The notes under the pieces were generated by a model that was not told the DNA's origin, did no database searches, and saw only the letters and a program-made list of their open reading frames with translations. A DNA stretch of 36,219 bases from Nocardia suismassiliense (lineage in GTDB: Bacteria; Actinomycetota; Actinomycetes; Mycobacteriales; Mycobacteriaceae): positions 6,121,833 to 6,158,051 of the forward strand of contig NZ_LT985361.1 in assembly GCF_900269665.1 (NCBI RefSeq). Direction: 5' to 3'. Position numbers and translations under genes: made by a program. Shown in pieces: positions 22,772-30,922 of this stretch (within the stretch, counting starts at the first letter, position 1; each line of letters starts with the position of its first letter).

Positions 22772-23952
22772 GTTCCCCTCCCCGATTTCTCCGCGATGAG
22801 TTGCTGATAGTCGGCGATGGCGCGGGTGGCCGCCGCCAGGTCGCACGGCGTGCGGGCCAGCAGCCCGGCCGCGATCTGCTGGGAGGCGAGCAGATCACGG
22901 TCCTCGCTGACGCCGAGGCGGGCCGCCTTGGCCTGGTAGGCGGCCAGCCTGCCACGCAGTTCGCCGCGCCGGTCCAGCAGACCCTGAGCCAGGTTCTCCG
23001 CAGTGGCGGCGCTCTCGCTCGCGTTGTCGATGCGCCGGCCGAGCGCCAAAAGGGCGGCCGCAGCGCCGGTCTGGACCGCGAGGGTATCCAGTTGTGCGCG
23101 CAACAAGCCGACATTGTCAGCGGGCACCGGCAGCGGACCCGACACGATGGTGCGCTCGACCTTCGCTTTCGCCGCGGCGGCCCGCTCGCACGTGGCCTGC
23201 AAGGCGTCCAGCTTTTTGCGCGCCGCCGCGATCGCACCGGGCCAGTTCGCCACCATCGCCGCGAGTTCGGCGAGCACCGCCGCCTCCCGGCGCATGGCCG
23301 CGGCGAGTTCGGCGACGCGAGCGTCGATCTCGGCGGTGGTGAGGGCGAGCGGGTCGGTGGCCGAGCGGCCCAGCAGATCGGCGATGCCGTCGGCGATGGC
23401 GCGCAGTTCCGGCGTCACCGGCCCCGCCTTGTCCAGACTCTGCTGCAGCGGCGCGAGGCCCGACATGACGCGGGTGTTCACCTTGTCCACCGCGTCGAGG
23501 AACTCGGCAATCACCGGGAAGGTCGCCCGCATGCGTTCGAGCGTATCGGCGAGGCCGACGAACAACACGTGTTCGCTCGGACCGGTCAGTGAGCGTTCGG
23601 CCAGCGGGATCGGCGTGCGCGACACCTCGTAGGGGTGTCCGTGCAGCAGCTCGGTCAGCTCCGCGCGCTGACCGTCGTCCAGCTTGGCGCGGGTGCCGCG
23701 CACCGCGCGCGCCGAATCCAGGATGGCGCGCATCCGGCCGAAGTCCTCCCACATCAGCGCGAGGGCGTCCCGGACCGGCAGCCAGCGCGCCTCGGTCACC
23801 CCGGACGGCGGGTAGCGTCGCACCAGAGTGAGTCCCGGATGCTTGTCCAGATCGAGCAGAGTGGCCACGATCGTATCGACTTCGGTTGCGCGCCTGGCTA
23901 ATTCACGATCGATTTCGGGCACGGTGAGTAGCGGCATGGTGGTCCGGCTCAT
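22768..23952 (-). CDS. Unrecognised helical protein in the PknG operon
   Basis: A 394-residue soluble protein with no signal peptide or membrane helix. It is Ala/Leu/Arg/Glu-rich and predicted by eye to be almost all helical, with coiled-coil-like stretches at about 210-275 (EIDARVAELAAAMRREAAVLAEL, KKLDALQATCERAAAAKAKVE) and 320-394. The N-terminal part (LTLVRRYPPSGVTEARWLPV) is more globular. I know no family for it. It overlaps glnH upstream and pknG downstream by four bases each (ATGA), so it is made in step with both. A scaffold or adaptor between the GlnH/GlnX sensor and the kinase is an inference from position only. Confidence 0.9.
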   Translation of the reverse strand: MSRTTMPLLTVPEIDRELARRATEVDTIVATLLDLDKHPGLTLVRRYPPSGVTEARWLPVRDALALMWEDFGRMRAILDSARAVRGTRAKLDDGQRAELTELLHGHPYEVSRTPIPLAERSLTGPSEHVLFVGLADTLERMRATFPVIAEFLDAVDKVNTRVMSGLAPLQQSLDKAGPVTPELRAIADGIADLLGRSATDPLALTTAEIDARVAELAAAMRREAAVLAELAAMVANWPGAIAAARKKLDALQATCERAAAAKAKVERTIVSGPLPVPADNVGLLRAQLDTLAVQTGAAAALLALGRRIDNASESAATAENLAQGLLDRRGELRGRLAAYQAKAARLGVSEDRDLLASQQIAAGLLARTPCDLAAATRAIADYQQLIAEKSGRGT

Positions 23953-24920
23953 CCCACATACCGTGGCTCGGGCGGCTCCTGGACCTGGCCGAGGGAGCCG
24001 AGGCGCGCCGCGGAGATCCGCTGCCACGTGCCGTCGGTCCGCATCCGGTCGAGCACGCCGTTGACGAAGCGGACCAGTTCGTCGCTGCCCTTGGGCACGC
24101 CGACTGCGTAGGCGCCGTTGCCGATCGGTGTGCCGACCACCTCGAGGTTGCGGTCCTGGGCGACCAGACCGAACAGGATCGGGTCGTCGCCGCTGATCGC
24201 GTCCACCTGGCCCTGTTGCAGCGCGACGAGGCAGTCGGTCCAGTTGGTCACGCCGATGACGGTCGGCCGCTTCGCCAGCGTGAACAGTGGAGCGGGCGCG
24301 GTGGTGCCGCGAGCCACGCAGACGCGCTTGCCGCCGAGGTCGTCGCCGGACTTGATGCCCGAGTCACGGGGCGCCAGGATACGTTGCGCCGCACGGTAAT
24401 AGACGGCCGAAAAGTCGACTTCCTTGCGCCGCTCGCAGGTCGCCGAGAAGGTCCGCACGATCATGTCCACCTGCTTGTCGCGCAGCGCGGGGATGCGTTC
24501 GGCCGCCGTCACCGAGCGCAGTTCGATCTTGGTCGGGTCGCCGAACAGCGCGCGGGCGATCTCGCGCGCGATGTCGATGTCGAAGCCCTCGAGTTCGCCG
24601 GTACCCGGATTACGGAAGCCGAACAGGTAGGTGTTCTGGTCGACGCCGACGCGCAGCCGCTGGTTCGCCACGATCGTCGCCATCGCCGAACCGGCAGGCA
24701 TGGCACCAGGTCTCGGCAGCGGACCGGGCCGCAGCGTCGCCTCCGTGTCACAGCCGCCGTCGCCCTCGGCCTGCGGTGGGGCGGTGATCTCCGCGGCGCC
24801 GGCGGGCAGCGGATCCACCGCGTCGAGCGTGCTCGGCGCGGGCAGCTCGCCCGATCCGCAACCGGTCATCAATACGCTCGCCCCGACCAGTAGCGCGGCG
24901 AGCAACAAGCGTGTCCTCAC
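23949..24920 (-). CDS. glnH: GlnH-type amino-acid-binding lipoprotein
   Basis: A 323-residue family 3 solute-binding protein. The signal peptide ends in MTGC, with the lipid Cys at residue 21. The binding fold shows LRVGVDQNTYLFGFRNPGTGELEGFDIDIAREIARALFG, a DMIVRTFSATCERRKEVDFSAVYY segment and a late RMRTDGTWQRI. The mycobacterial orthologue senses aspartate/glutamate outside the membrane and signals through GlnX to PknG rather than serving an ABC transporter; no permease or ATPase gene is present here either. GTG at 24920 overlaps the glnX stop by four bases and follows AAGGAG. Length matches the orthologue. Confidence 0.92.
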   Translation of the reverse strand: MRTRLLLAALLVGASVLMTGCGSGELPAPSTLDAVDPLPAGAAEITAPPQAEGDGGCDTEATLRPGPLPRPGAMPAGSAMATIVANQRLRVGVDQNTYLFGFRNPGTGELEGFDIDIAREIARALFGDPTKIELRSVTAAERIPALRDKQVDMIVRTFSATCERRKEVDFSAVYYRAAQRILAPRDSGIKSGDDLGGKRVCVARGTTAPAPLFTLAKRPTVIGVTNWTDCLVALQQGQVDAISGDDPILFGLVAQDRNLEVVGTPIGNGAYAVGVPKGSDELVRFVNGVLDRMRTDGTWQRISAARLGSLGQVQEPPEPRYVG

Positions 24921-26167
24921 AAGAACTCCTTCAGCCGCGGCCACACGCCGGCCACCACGGCGGCCGCGGCGAGCACCAGCAACGCGAGTGTGCCGAGCGG
25001 ACTGAGGAACAGCGCGGTGCCCGCGGTGCGCAGCCCGTCGCGCAGGTCGCGGCGGGCCTGCGTCAGGTTGTCGTTGAGCGAACGGTCCAGCGCGGCGAAC
25101 TGAGTGGCCGACGAGGCGGGTCCGGTACCGATCGCCTGTTCGAGCGCCGCCGGGTAGTTCGCCGCCTGGTACGCGGCGATCTGGGCGCGGTGCCCGGTGG
25201 TCCACTTGGTGAGTTCTTGCGCGGCAACGGACTCCGGGCCGACGACGGCACCGATCCGATCGCGCAGCTCGGTGGCGTACTTGTTGTAGTTCTCTTCGCC
25301 CGCCGCGATGTCACCGCGAGTGATCAGCTGCAGTGTTTCCTCGGTGCGGGCCTGCTGGGCCGAGATGCGCGCCTTGGCCAGGGTTTCGAAGCGGTCCTGC
25401 GCGCCGGTGTCCATGGCGTCGGCCGCCACGCTCGTCGCCACCACCGCCCACAGCAGCGCCAGCGCCGCCGCGCCCGCCGCGGCCAGCACGCCGAGGTTGG
25501 CCATCCGGTTGGTGCGCTGCAACAGGATCCACGATCCGACCACGCAGGTGAGCAGCACCAGTGCGATCAGCACGATGCTCAACCACGGCAGCGCGGCGAT
25601 GGCCTTCTGGTCCTCGTGCACCGCGGCGAACCGGCTGGCGGTGAGCCGTTCGGCGTTGGGCAGCAGGGACTTCTGCATCACCTCCGAGGCCGCACGCAGA
25701 TAGGACGAGCCCACCGGGAAACCTTGCCGGTTGTTCGCTCGCGCCGTCTCGACCAGGCCGGTGTAGGCGGGCAGGTCGGCGGCGATGCGGGCCACGATCT
25801 GCCTGGTCTCCTCGTCGGAGACGCCTGCGGTGGCCTCGGACAGCGCGGCGGCGGCATCGGCGAGCGATTGCTGATACTGCTTGCGCAGCGCGGGTCCTTC
25901 GACGCCGGGGGCCAGGAAGGCGGTGGCCGCCGAGGCGTCGGCGGCCGACAGCGCCACATAGAGCCGTTGGGCGGCGAACGCGAGTGGCTCGGTGCGTTCG
26001 AGCGCGACGTCACGGCGCTCGCTCTTACCGCTCAGCTGGCTCGCGGACGCGAAACCGGCGAGCAGGCACAGCACAACGGAGACGACGACAACCACCGCGA
26101 CCACCCCCGGCGTCGTTCCGGCGAAGCGTCGCAACCACAGGGTCCCGTTGCGGATGCGAGGTCCCAC
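24917..26167 (-). CDS. glnX: GlnX-type membrane sensor protein
   Basis: A 416-residue membrane protein, first gene of the operon. Four membrane helices: VVAVVVVVSVVLCLLAGFA near the N-terminus, WLSIVLIALVLLTCVVGSWIL, LGVLAAAGAAALALLWAVVA, and LALLVLAAAAVVAGVW at the C-terminus. Two large helical extracytoplasmic domains lie between them, each with the look of a chemoreceptor-type four-helix ligand domain. Little is left in the cytoplasm. The mycobacterial orthologue relays the GlnH signal to PknG. GTG at 26167 is set by AAGGAGG five bases upstream. The 100-base gap to the next gene should hold the operon promoter; none was clear. Confidence 0.88.
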   Translation of the reverse strand: MGPRIRNGTLWLRRFAGTTPGVVAVVVVVSVVLCLLAGFASASQLSGKSERRDVALERTEPLAFAAQRLYVALSAADASAATAFLAPGVEGPALRKQYQQSLADAAAALSEATAGVSDEETRQIVARIAADLPAYTGLVETARANNRQGFPVGSSYLRAASEVMQKSLLPNAERLTASRFAAVHEDQKAIAALPWLSIVLIALVLLTCVVGSWILLQRTNRMANLGVLAAAGAAALALLWAVVATSVAADAMDTGAQDRFETLAKARISAQQARTEETLQLITRGDIAAGEENYNKYATELRDRIGAVVGPESVAAQELTKWTTGHRAQIAAYQAANYPAALEQAIGTGPASSATQFAALDRSLNDNLTQARRDLRDGLRTAGTALFLSPLGTLALLVLAAAAVVAGVWPRLKEFL

Positions 26168-26270
26168 ACCGTCCTCCTTACATCTCCCCGGCCGGTGTAT
26201 CCGATCGCGATAGTACGGGAGCAGGATTCGGTGTGCCGACCGATTGCCCAGGTAGTGGACAATCGGGGTT

Positions 26271-27689
26271 TCAGAAGCGTGCGCGAACCGCCTTGGGCGC
26301 GGTGCTGATTCGGGCGGCCACCAGGGCGGCGGCGCACAGACCGGTGATGGTGAGCCAGCCGAGATGGGCGGGCAGCCGGAAGGCCGCGGCCGAGGTCAGG
26401 GCCCCGGGATGGCTGGCGATCAGCGAACCGATGACGGCCACGCCGAGCGACTGGCCGATCTGACGGGAGGTGCTCGCCAAGCTGGCCGCGACGCCGGCCT
26501 GTGCGGGTGGCAGTCCCGCCACGGCAGTCGCCGTGATGGGCGTGTAGATCAGGCCGATGCCCGCGCCGAACATCGCGTAACCGATGAGCAGCAACAAGTT
26601 TGCGCTGCCGTCGAAGGTCAGCGTCAGCACCGCCGCGGCGGCGGTCGCCACCACCGCGCCTGTGCTCAGCGCGCTGCGGGCGCCGCGGCTCGCCACGATC
26701 CGGCCGGACATCGGCCCGAAGACGAACATGGCAGCCGCCATCGGCACCAGCGCCAGCCCGGCCACCAAGGGCGAGTCGTGCCGAATCTCCTGGAGGTAGA
26801 ACGTATTCAGGAACAGGAAGCCACCCATCGCGGCGAACGCGAGGATCGCGATCACGAACGCACCGGTGAACGGGACCGAGCGGAACACCCGCAGATCGAT
26901 CAGCGGGTGCGGATGGCGCGGCGCGTACCGCAGCAGCGCGGCGAGGCACACCGCCGAGCCGGCGAAGCTGCCCAGCGTCTCCGGCGCGAGCCAACCTCGG
27001 TGTGGCCCTTCGATAATCGCGAACACCAGCAGCCCGAGCACACCGATCACCAGCAGTTGCCCCACCGGATCGAGCGCGCGCGGCCGCTCCGATTTCGACT
27101 GCGGGACTACGAAAAAGGTGAGCGCCAGCGCCGTCGCCGCGATCGGCACGTTGATCCAGAACACCGCTTCCCAGCCGATCGTCTCGACCAGTAAGCCGCC
27201 GATGACCGGGCCGGCCGCCATGCCGATCCCGATCGAACCGCTCCAGATCCCGATCGCCCGCACCCGTTGTCCCGGTTCGGTGAATACGGCCGAAATGATC
27301 GCCATCGCTACCGGAGTCAGCATCGAGCCACCGACCGCCTGCATTACCCGGAACGCGACGAGCCAGCCGATCGAGGGCGCGAGGCTACACGCCAGCGAAC
27401 TCATAGCGAATATCGCGAGGCCGATTTGGAAAATGGTCCTTCGGCCGATCCGGTCGGCGAGCGAGCCGGACAGCGTCAGCAAGCAGGCCAGGGTCAGCGT
27501 GTAGGCCGCGACCACCCACTGCGCACCCGCCACCGAACCGTCCAGCCCGCGACCGATCGCGGGTAGCGCGACGTTGACCGCGGTGGTGTCCACATTCGCC
27601 ATCACGACGGCGGTGCAGCAGACGGCCAATACCGTGGCCTGGCGGATCGTCTTCGGGACACTCGGCGCAACGGGAGCGCTGATCGACAT
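26271..27689 (-). CDS. MFS transporter, DHA2 (drug:H+ antiporter) type
   Basis: A 472-residue polytopic membrane protein with many hydrophobic helices, expected to export drugs in exchange for protons. DHA2 signatures are present: MANVDTTAVNVALPAIGRGL, QWVVAAYTLTLACLLTLSGSLADRIGRR, FRVMQAVGGSMLTPVAMAII and GPVIGGLLVETIGWEAVFWINVP. The start ATG at 27689 lies at the onset of the first typical segment; the longer open frame upstream has no such character. There is no clear ribosome binding site, and a TATGCT element close to the ATG could give a short leader. An AraC-type regulator gene precedes it on the same strand and may control it. Confidence 0.92.
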   Translation of the reverse strand: MSISAPVAPSVPKTIRQATVLAVCCTAVVMANVDTTAVNVALPAIGRGLDGSVAGAQWVVAAYTLTLACLLTLSGSLADRIGRRTIFQIGLAIFAMSSLACSLAPSIGWLVAFRVMQAVGGSMLTPVAMAIISAVFTEPGQRVRAIGIWSGSIGIGMAAGPVIGGLLVETIGWEAVFWINVPIAATALALTFFVVPQSKSERPRALDPVGQLLVIGVLGLLVFAIIEGPHRGWLAPETLGSFAGSAVCLAALLRYAPRHPHPLIDLRVFRSVPFTGAFVIAILAFAAMGGFLFLNTFYLQEIRHDSPLVAGLALVPMAAAMFVFGPMSGRIVASRGARSALSTGAVVATAAAAVLTLTFDGSANLLLLIGYAMFGAGIGLIYTPITATAVAGLPPAQAGVAASLASTSRQIGQSLGVAVIGSLIASHPGALTSAAAFRLPAHLGWLTITGLCAAALVAARISTAPKAVRARF

Positions 27690-27742
27690 GCCAGCATACT
27701 TGCAGCATCCAGCGCGTCTGCCATGCCCAACACACCGGGCGA

Positions 27743-27789
27743 CCTCAGTCGTTCCACTTGGAACTCTGTGCGGACCTTGTTGACTGAGG
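27743..27789 (-). terminator. Nested stem-loop between the AraC and MFS genes
   Basis: Outer arms CCTCAGTC (27743-27750) and GACTGAGG (27782-27789), with an inner palindrome GTTCCA-CT-TGGAAC (27751-27764). It begins 16 bases past the AraC stop. The outer stem may end that transcript, while the inner palindrome looks like an operator 62 bases before the MFS start. Confidence 0.4.
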
Positions 27790-27805
27790 CTCGCTGGGAG
27801 TTCGC

Positions 27806-28849
27806 CTACCGGGCGCCGACCGGGACGGGCGTGCGCGCCGGTGCCGGTGATCGGCCGCCGTGCAGCCGGAACTCTTGTGGCGGACACCCTTTCCAGCGCC
27901 GGAACGCGCGGATGAAGGACGCGGCTTCCGCATAGCCGAGGCGGGCGGCGACCTGTTCGGTGGTCAGATCGGTGTGCCCGAGCAGTTGCTCCGACAACAA
28001 CTGGCGGACCTCGTCGAGCAATGCGCGGAACGAGGTCTGCTCCTCGTTGAGCCGCCGCGACAGGGTGCGCGGGCTCATGAACAATTCGTTGGCGACCGCG
28101 ATCTGATCGGGAATATCGCCGGGGTTGCGGACGAGCAGTTCGCGCACGGTGCCCGCGACGCCGGTGCGGGTGTGATGCCGATCCAGCAGGTCACGGCAGA
28201 ATTGTGCGCAGGTGTTGCGCGCCCGTTCGTCGGTGACCGGCACCGCCTGATCTAGCGCGCGGCCGTCGAAGCACATCGCATTGGTGTCCGCGCCGAAAAT
28301 GGGGGCCACGGCGAAGATCTCGCGATACCTGCTGTTGTCCGTCGGCGCGCGGTGCCGGAATTCGACTCGCGTCGGCGTAATTTCGGTACGTCCTGCGGCA
28401 CTGCCGATCGACTTGATACCGGCCAGGATTCGCTCGGCCAGAAAAGCCCGCACGTCCGGTGTGCTTTCGGAATCATCGAAGCGCAGGCGGAGCGAGCTCG
28501 CCGTTTCCTCGACGGTGAGCCTGCCGGACACCGCGGCACGGTCGAGATAGCGGGCCGCGACGTCGATCGCGTCGCGCAACGTACGGCTGCTGAGCAGCGC
28601 CAGGCCCCACGGGCTGTACGGCGGAATGTCGGCCCGGCCACCGGCTTCGGCCCCGAGCCCCGGCTCGGCGCCGCAGCGGGCGAGCAGCGTGCGCACCGCG
28701 AGCAGTTCCTGCTGCGCCGTGCACTCGGTATCGCCAGGTGACAGCCGCGCGCCGGACAGACAGTCCGCACCGGACATTCCGCGTTCCTCGGCAAGCCCGA
28801 TCAGCACCCGAACACCGTCGGTGCTGCGGCGAAAATCCCGGTCGAACAT
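27806..28849 (-). CDS. AraC family transcriptional regulator
   Basis: A 347-residue regulator. The N-terminal two thirds match the arabinose-binding-like domain of the VirS/OruR group (GVRVLIGLAEERGMS, SPWGLALLSSRTLRDAIDVAARYLD, VEFRHRAPTDNSRYREIF). The C-terminal AraC DNA-binding domain has MSPRTLSRRLNEEQTSFRALLDEVR and VAARLGYAEAASFIRAFRRWKGCPPQEFR. The ATG at 28849 starts MFDRDFRRSTDGVRVL, a family-like beginning; an upstream in-frame extension is not needed. It probably activates the downstream MFS gene in response to a hydrophobic ligand, which is an inference from gene order. Confidence 0.9.
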   Translation of the reverse strand: MFDRDFRRSTDGVRVLIGLAEERGMSGADCLSGARLSPGDTECTAQQELLAVRTLLARCGAEPGLGAEAGGRADIPPYSPWGLALLSSRTLRDAIDVAARYLDRAAVSGRLTVEETASSLRLRFDDSESTPDVRAFLAERILAGIKSIGSAAGRTEITPTRVEFRHRAPTDNSRYREIFAVAPIFGADTNAMCFDGRALDQAVPVTDERARNTCAQFCRDLLDRHHTRTGVAGTVRELLVRNPGDIPDQIAVANELFMSPRTLSRRLNEEQTSFRALLDEVRQLLSEQLLGHTDLTTEQVAARLGYAEAASFIRAFRRWKGCPPQEFRLHGGRSPAPARTPVPVGAR

Positions 28850-29028
28850 GTACTCGCATTCCTCATCGAATTCGCCATACCCCGACGACTCGGCGAAATC
28901 TATCAATGCCGAGCCGCTCTGATGGGCAAAACGACAAACTGATCGAGGTGCGCGCGGTCGTAAATGCCGTTTCCCGCGTCGGCTCGATCTTCGTGCGACG
29001 CTGTCGATTCGAAACGGGCGGTGGACGT

Positions 29029-29670
29029 TCAGCTGGTCCGGATGGCCGGGGCGCGCAGGAGTGCGACGCTTACCGCGAGCAGCCAGAGGATGGTCAGGCC
29101 GCCGGTGGTGGCTGTGGTGCCCCAGCCGTTGGCGGCGTAGAAGTCGGCGGGGTTGTTGCCGAAGTACATCGAGGGGACGAAGGCCAGGTGGATTGCGGCC
29201 AGACCGAAGGCCGACCACACCGTCCAGCGTGGTAGCAGGGTGGTGCCTGCGATGGCGGTGCCGAAGGCGATCAGGAACAAGGCGATCAGCAGCTTCGACA
29301 GCGAGCCGTAGAGGAGGTAGGTGCCGGTGACTGCGATGGTGGGGTCGATGGGGTCGGGTGCGGCGATGGCGGCGCCGACCTCGAGGCAGGTGGAGATCGA
29401 GGTGACCGTGAGCCACATCAGTCCGGCGACCGCGCTGAGCGAGCCGAGCCAGGCGTAGGCCGGGCCGTGTGCCTTCAGCAGGTGCGGGAGACCGACCATG
29501 AATACGACGAGCAGGGCGCTGCCGATGAGCCCGAACATGCTGCGGGTGAAGATGTTCCAGTCCGGTGGCGGGCCGCCGTAGACGAAGTAGAGCGGCAGTT
29601 CGATCAGCGTCAGGAGTGTGGCGATCAGGCCCGCCGTGCCGGTGGTGCGCTGGATGACTTTGCTGTTCAC
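29029..29670 (-). CDS. Six-helix membrane protein, DUF4386-like
   Basis: A 213-residue integral membrane protein with about six helices, among them GLIATLLTLIELPLYFVYG, MFGLIGSALLVVFMVGLPHLL, YAWLGSLSAVAGLMWLTVTS, SKLLIALFLIAFGTAIAG and GGLTILWLLAVSVALL. No catalytic motif is visible. The general layout recalls small DUF4386-like proteins, but I am not sure of the family. The start is GTG at 29670, with AGAGGG upstream. It is divergent from a TetR regulator, and a palindrome in the 89-base gap probably controls both, so this is the likely target of that repressor. Confidence 0.8.
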   Translation of the reverse strand: MNSKVIQRTTGTAGLIATLLTLIELPLYFVYGGPPPDWNIFTRSMFGLIGSALLVVFMVGLPHLLKAHGPAYAWLGSLSAVAGLMWLTVTSISTCLEVGAAIAAPDPIDPTIAVTGTYLLYGSLSKLLIALFLIAFGTAIAGTTLLPRWTVWSAFGLAAIHLAFVPSMYFGNNPADFYAANGWGTTATTGGLTILWLLAVSVALLRAPAIRTS

Positions 29671-29687
29671 GGGCCCTCTTCCCTCGT

Positions 29688-29706
29688 TAGTATATCTCTT
29701 ATACTA
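29688..29706. promoter_or_regulatory. Shared operator between membrane protein and TetR gene
   Basis: TAGTATA, 5 bases, TATACTA: a perfect 7-bp-arm dyad in the only AT-rich patch nearby. TATACT reads as a -10 element on both strands, so a TetR dimer bound here would block both promoters. Confidence 0.65.
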
Positions 29707-29759
29707 TAAGGCGCATGCTAATGTTCCCGCCGTTCGAGCACAAGCACTGAGGAGGCACC

Positions 29760-30527
29760 ATGGTCGACGACACCCCACCGGTCGAGCTGGTCCGCCTGTG
29801 GCGGCTGCCCACCGGCGCGAAACTCGGGCGGCCGGCCGGACTCGATGTCGATCAGGTCGTGCGCACCGCGGTGGAGCTGGCGGACCGGGACGGGTTGTCA
29901 GGTGCGACGCTGCCGAAGATCGCCGAAAGGCTCGGTGTCACACCGATGTCGCTCTACCGGCATATCGGGTCGAAGGAGGAGCTGTTCGTCCTGATGGCCG
30001 ACGCCGCCACCGGCCTTCCCCCGGACTTCCCTGCGCCGCAGGATGATTGGCGGCCCGCGATGCGCGAGTGGGCCGTTGCCCTGTGGTCAACGCACCGGCG
30101 GCGACCCTGGCTCACCCAGCTGCCGATCTCCGGGCCACCGAGCGGGCCCGGCGCCATCGGCTGGATGGACGCGGGATTACGCGCGCTGCGACCCACCGGG
30201 CTCGACGCCGGAGCGAAGGTCGGGGTGGTGATGGTGGTCAGCGGATACGTGCGGCAAGCCGACCTGCTGGCGCAACAGCTCGAACAAGGCAGGCGCACAA
30301 CAGGTCTCGATGAAACGCAGACCAACCGCGACTATGGTCGGCACATGGCGCGCCTGATCGATCCGGAGCGCTTCCCCGACGCGGCCGAGCTCTTCAGCTC
30401 CGGACTGTTCGAGTCAGCGCCACCACCGTCGACACCCGACCCGAGTCAGGATGATTTCGAGTTCGGGCTCGAGGTGGTGCTGGACGGTGTGGCCGCGACG
30501 GTTGCCCGTGCCGAGGCGGGCGCGTAG
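29760..30527 (+). CDS. TetR family transcriptional repressor
   Basis: A 255-residue repressor. The DNA-binding domain (about 25-75) has VVRTAVELADRDGLSGATLPKIAERLGVTPMSLYRHIGSKEELFVLMADA, the standard TetR helix-turn-helix. The C-terminal ligand domain resembles the tetracycline-repressor class (RPWLTQLPISGPPSGPGAIGWMDAGLRAL, FEFGLEVVLDGV). About 20 residues precede the usual N-terminus. ATG at 29760 follows GAGGAGG. It should bind the dyad at 29688-29706 and repress itself and the divergent membrane protein until a ligand binds. Confidence 0.92.
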   Translation: MVDDTPPVELVRLWRLPTGAKLGRPAGLDVDQVVRTAVELADRDGLSGATLPKIAERLGVTPMSLYRHIGSKEELFVLMADAATGLPPDFPAPQDDWRPAMREWAVALWSTHRRRPWLTQLPISGPPSGPGAIGWMDAGLRALRPTGLDAGAKVGVVMVVSGYVRQADLLAQQLEQGRRTTGLDETQTNRDYGRHMARLIDPERFPDAAELFSSGLFESAPPPSTPDPSQDDFEFGLEVVLDGVAATVARAEAGA

Positions 30528-30641
30528 CGGCTACTGGCACAACGCATTCCGCGCGGCCTCGGACCGTCGAGCATTGGCGTCGGGCTTCGAGCGGCGGCGT
30601 CGAGCGGCGAGCCCTCCGGCACCGGGCGTCGAGCCTCAAGC

Positions 30642-30690
30642 GTCGACGGTCGACGGTCGACGGTCGACGGTCGACGGTCGACGGTCGACC
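30642..30690. repeat. 7-bp tandem repeat GTCGACG, 7 copies
   Basis: Six perfect GTCGACG units (30642-30683) and a seventh ending in C. Each unit contains the palindrome GTCGAC. Confidence 0.95.
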
Positions 30691-30693
30691 GTC

Positions 30694-30718
30694 GGGCGGC
30701 GGGCGGCGGGCGGCGGGC
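30694..30718. repeat. 7-bp tandem repeat GGGCGGC, 3.5 copies
   Basis: Three perfect GGGCGGC units and a partial fourth, four bases after the GTCGACG array. Confidence 0.9.
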
Positions 30719-30766
30719 TTCGACCCTCGGGCGTCGGCGTCGAGCGGCGGCGCGGCGTCGAGCCCT

Positions 30767-30829
30767 CGGGCATCGGGCATCGGGCATCGGGCATCGGGCA
30801 TCGGGCATCGGGCATCGGGCATCGGGCAT
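30767..30829. repeat. 7-bp tandem repeat CGGGCAT, 9 copies
   Basis: Nine perfect CGGGCAT units in a row (63 bases). It is the third and longest heptameric array of this gap. Confidence 0.95.
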
Positions 30830-30922
30830 CGAAGCGGCGTCGACGATCTGCTCGGCCTCGAACCGGCGGGACCGCAGCCGCACGACGGCCAGCCGCGCGG
30901 CGTCCCGGTTCGACAGGACCTT

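Larger units (their letters stand above)
30528..30922. other. Gene-free gap of heptameric repeats
   Basis: A 395-base gap between convergent genes. It is dominated by GC-rich 7-bp tandem repeats, listed separately, and by scattered GGCGTCGAGC-like words. Open frames across it are repeat artefacts. No convincing gene or promoter was seen. Confidence 0.7.

Noticed and set aside
23949..24920. GlnH as part of a glutamine ABC transporter
   Set aside because: No permease or ATPase gene is nearby, and the GlnX-PknG context supports a sensing role.
30394..30883. Repeat-rich proteins encoded by the heptameric arrays
   Set aside because: Open frames there simply translate the 7-bp repeats (for example MPDARCP units) and have no start signal or gene context.
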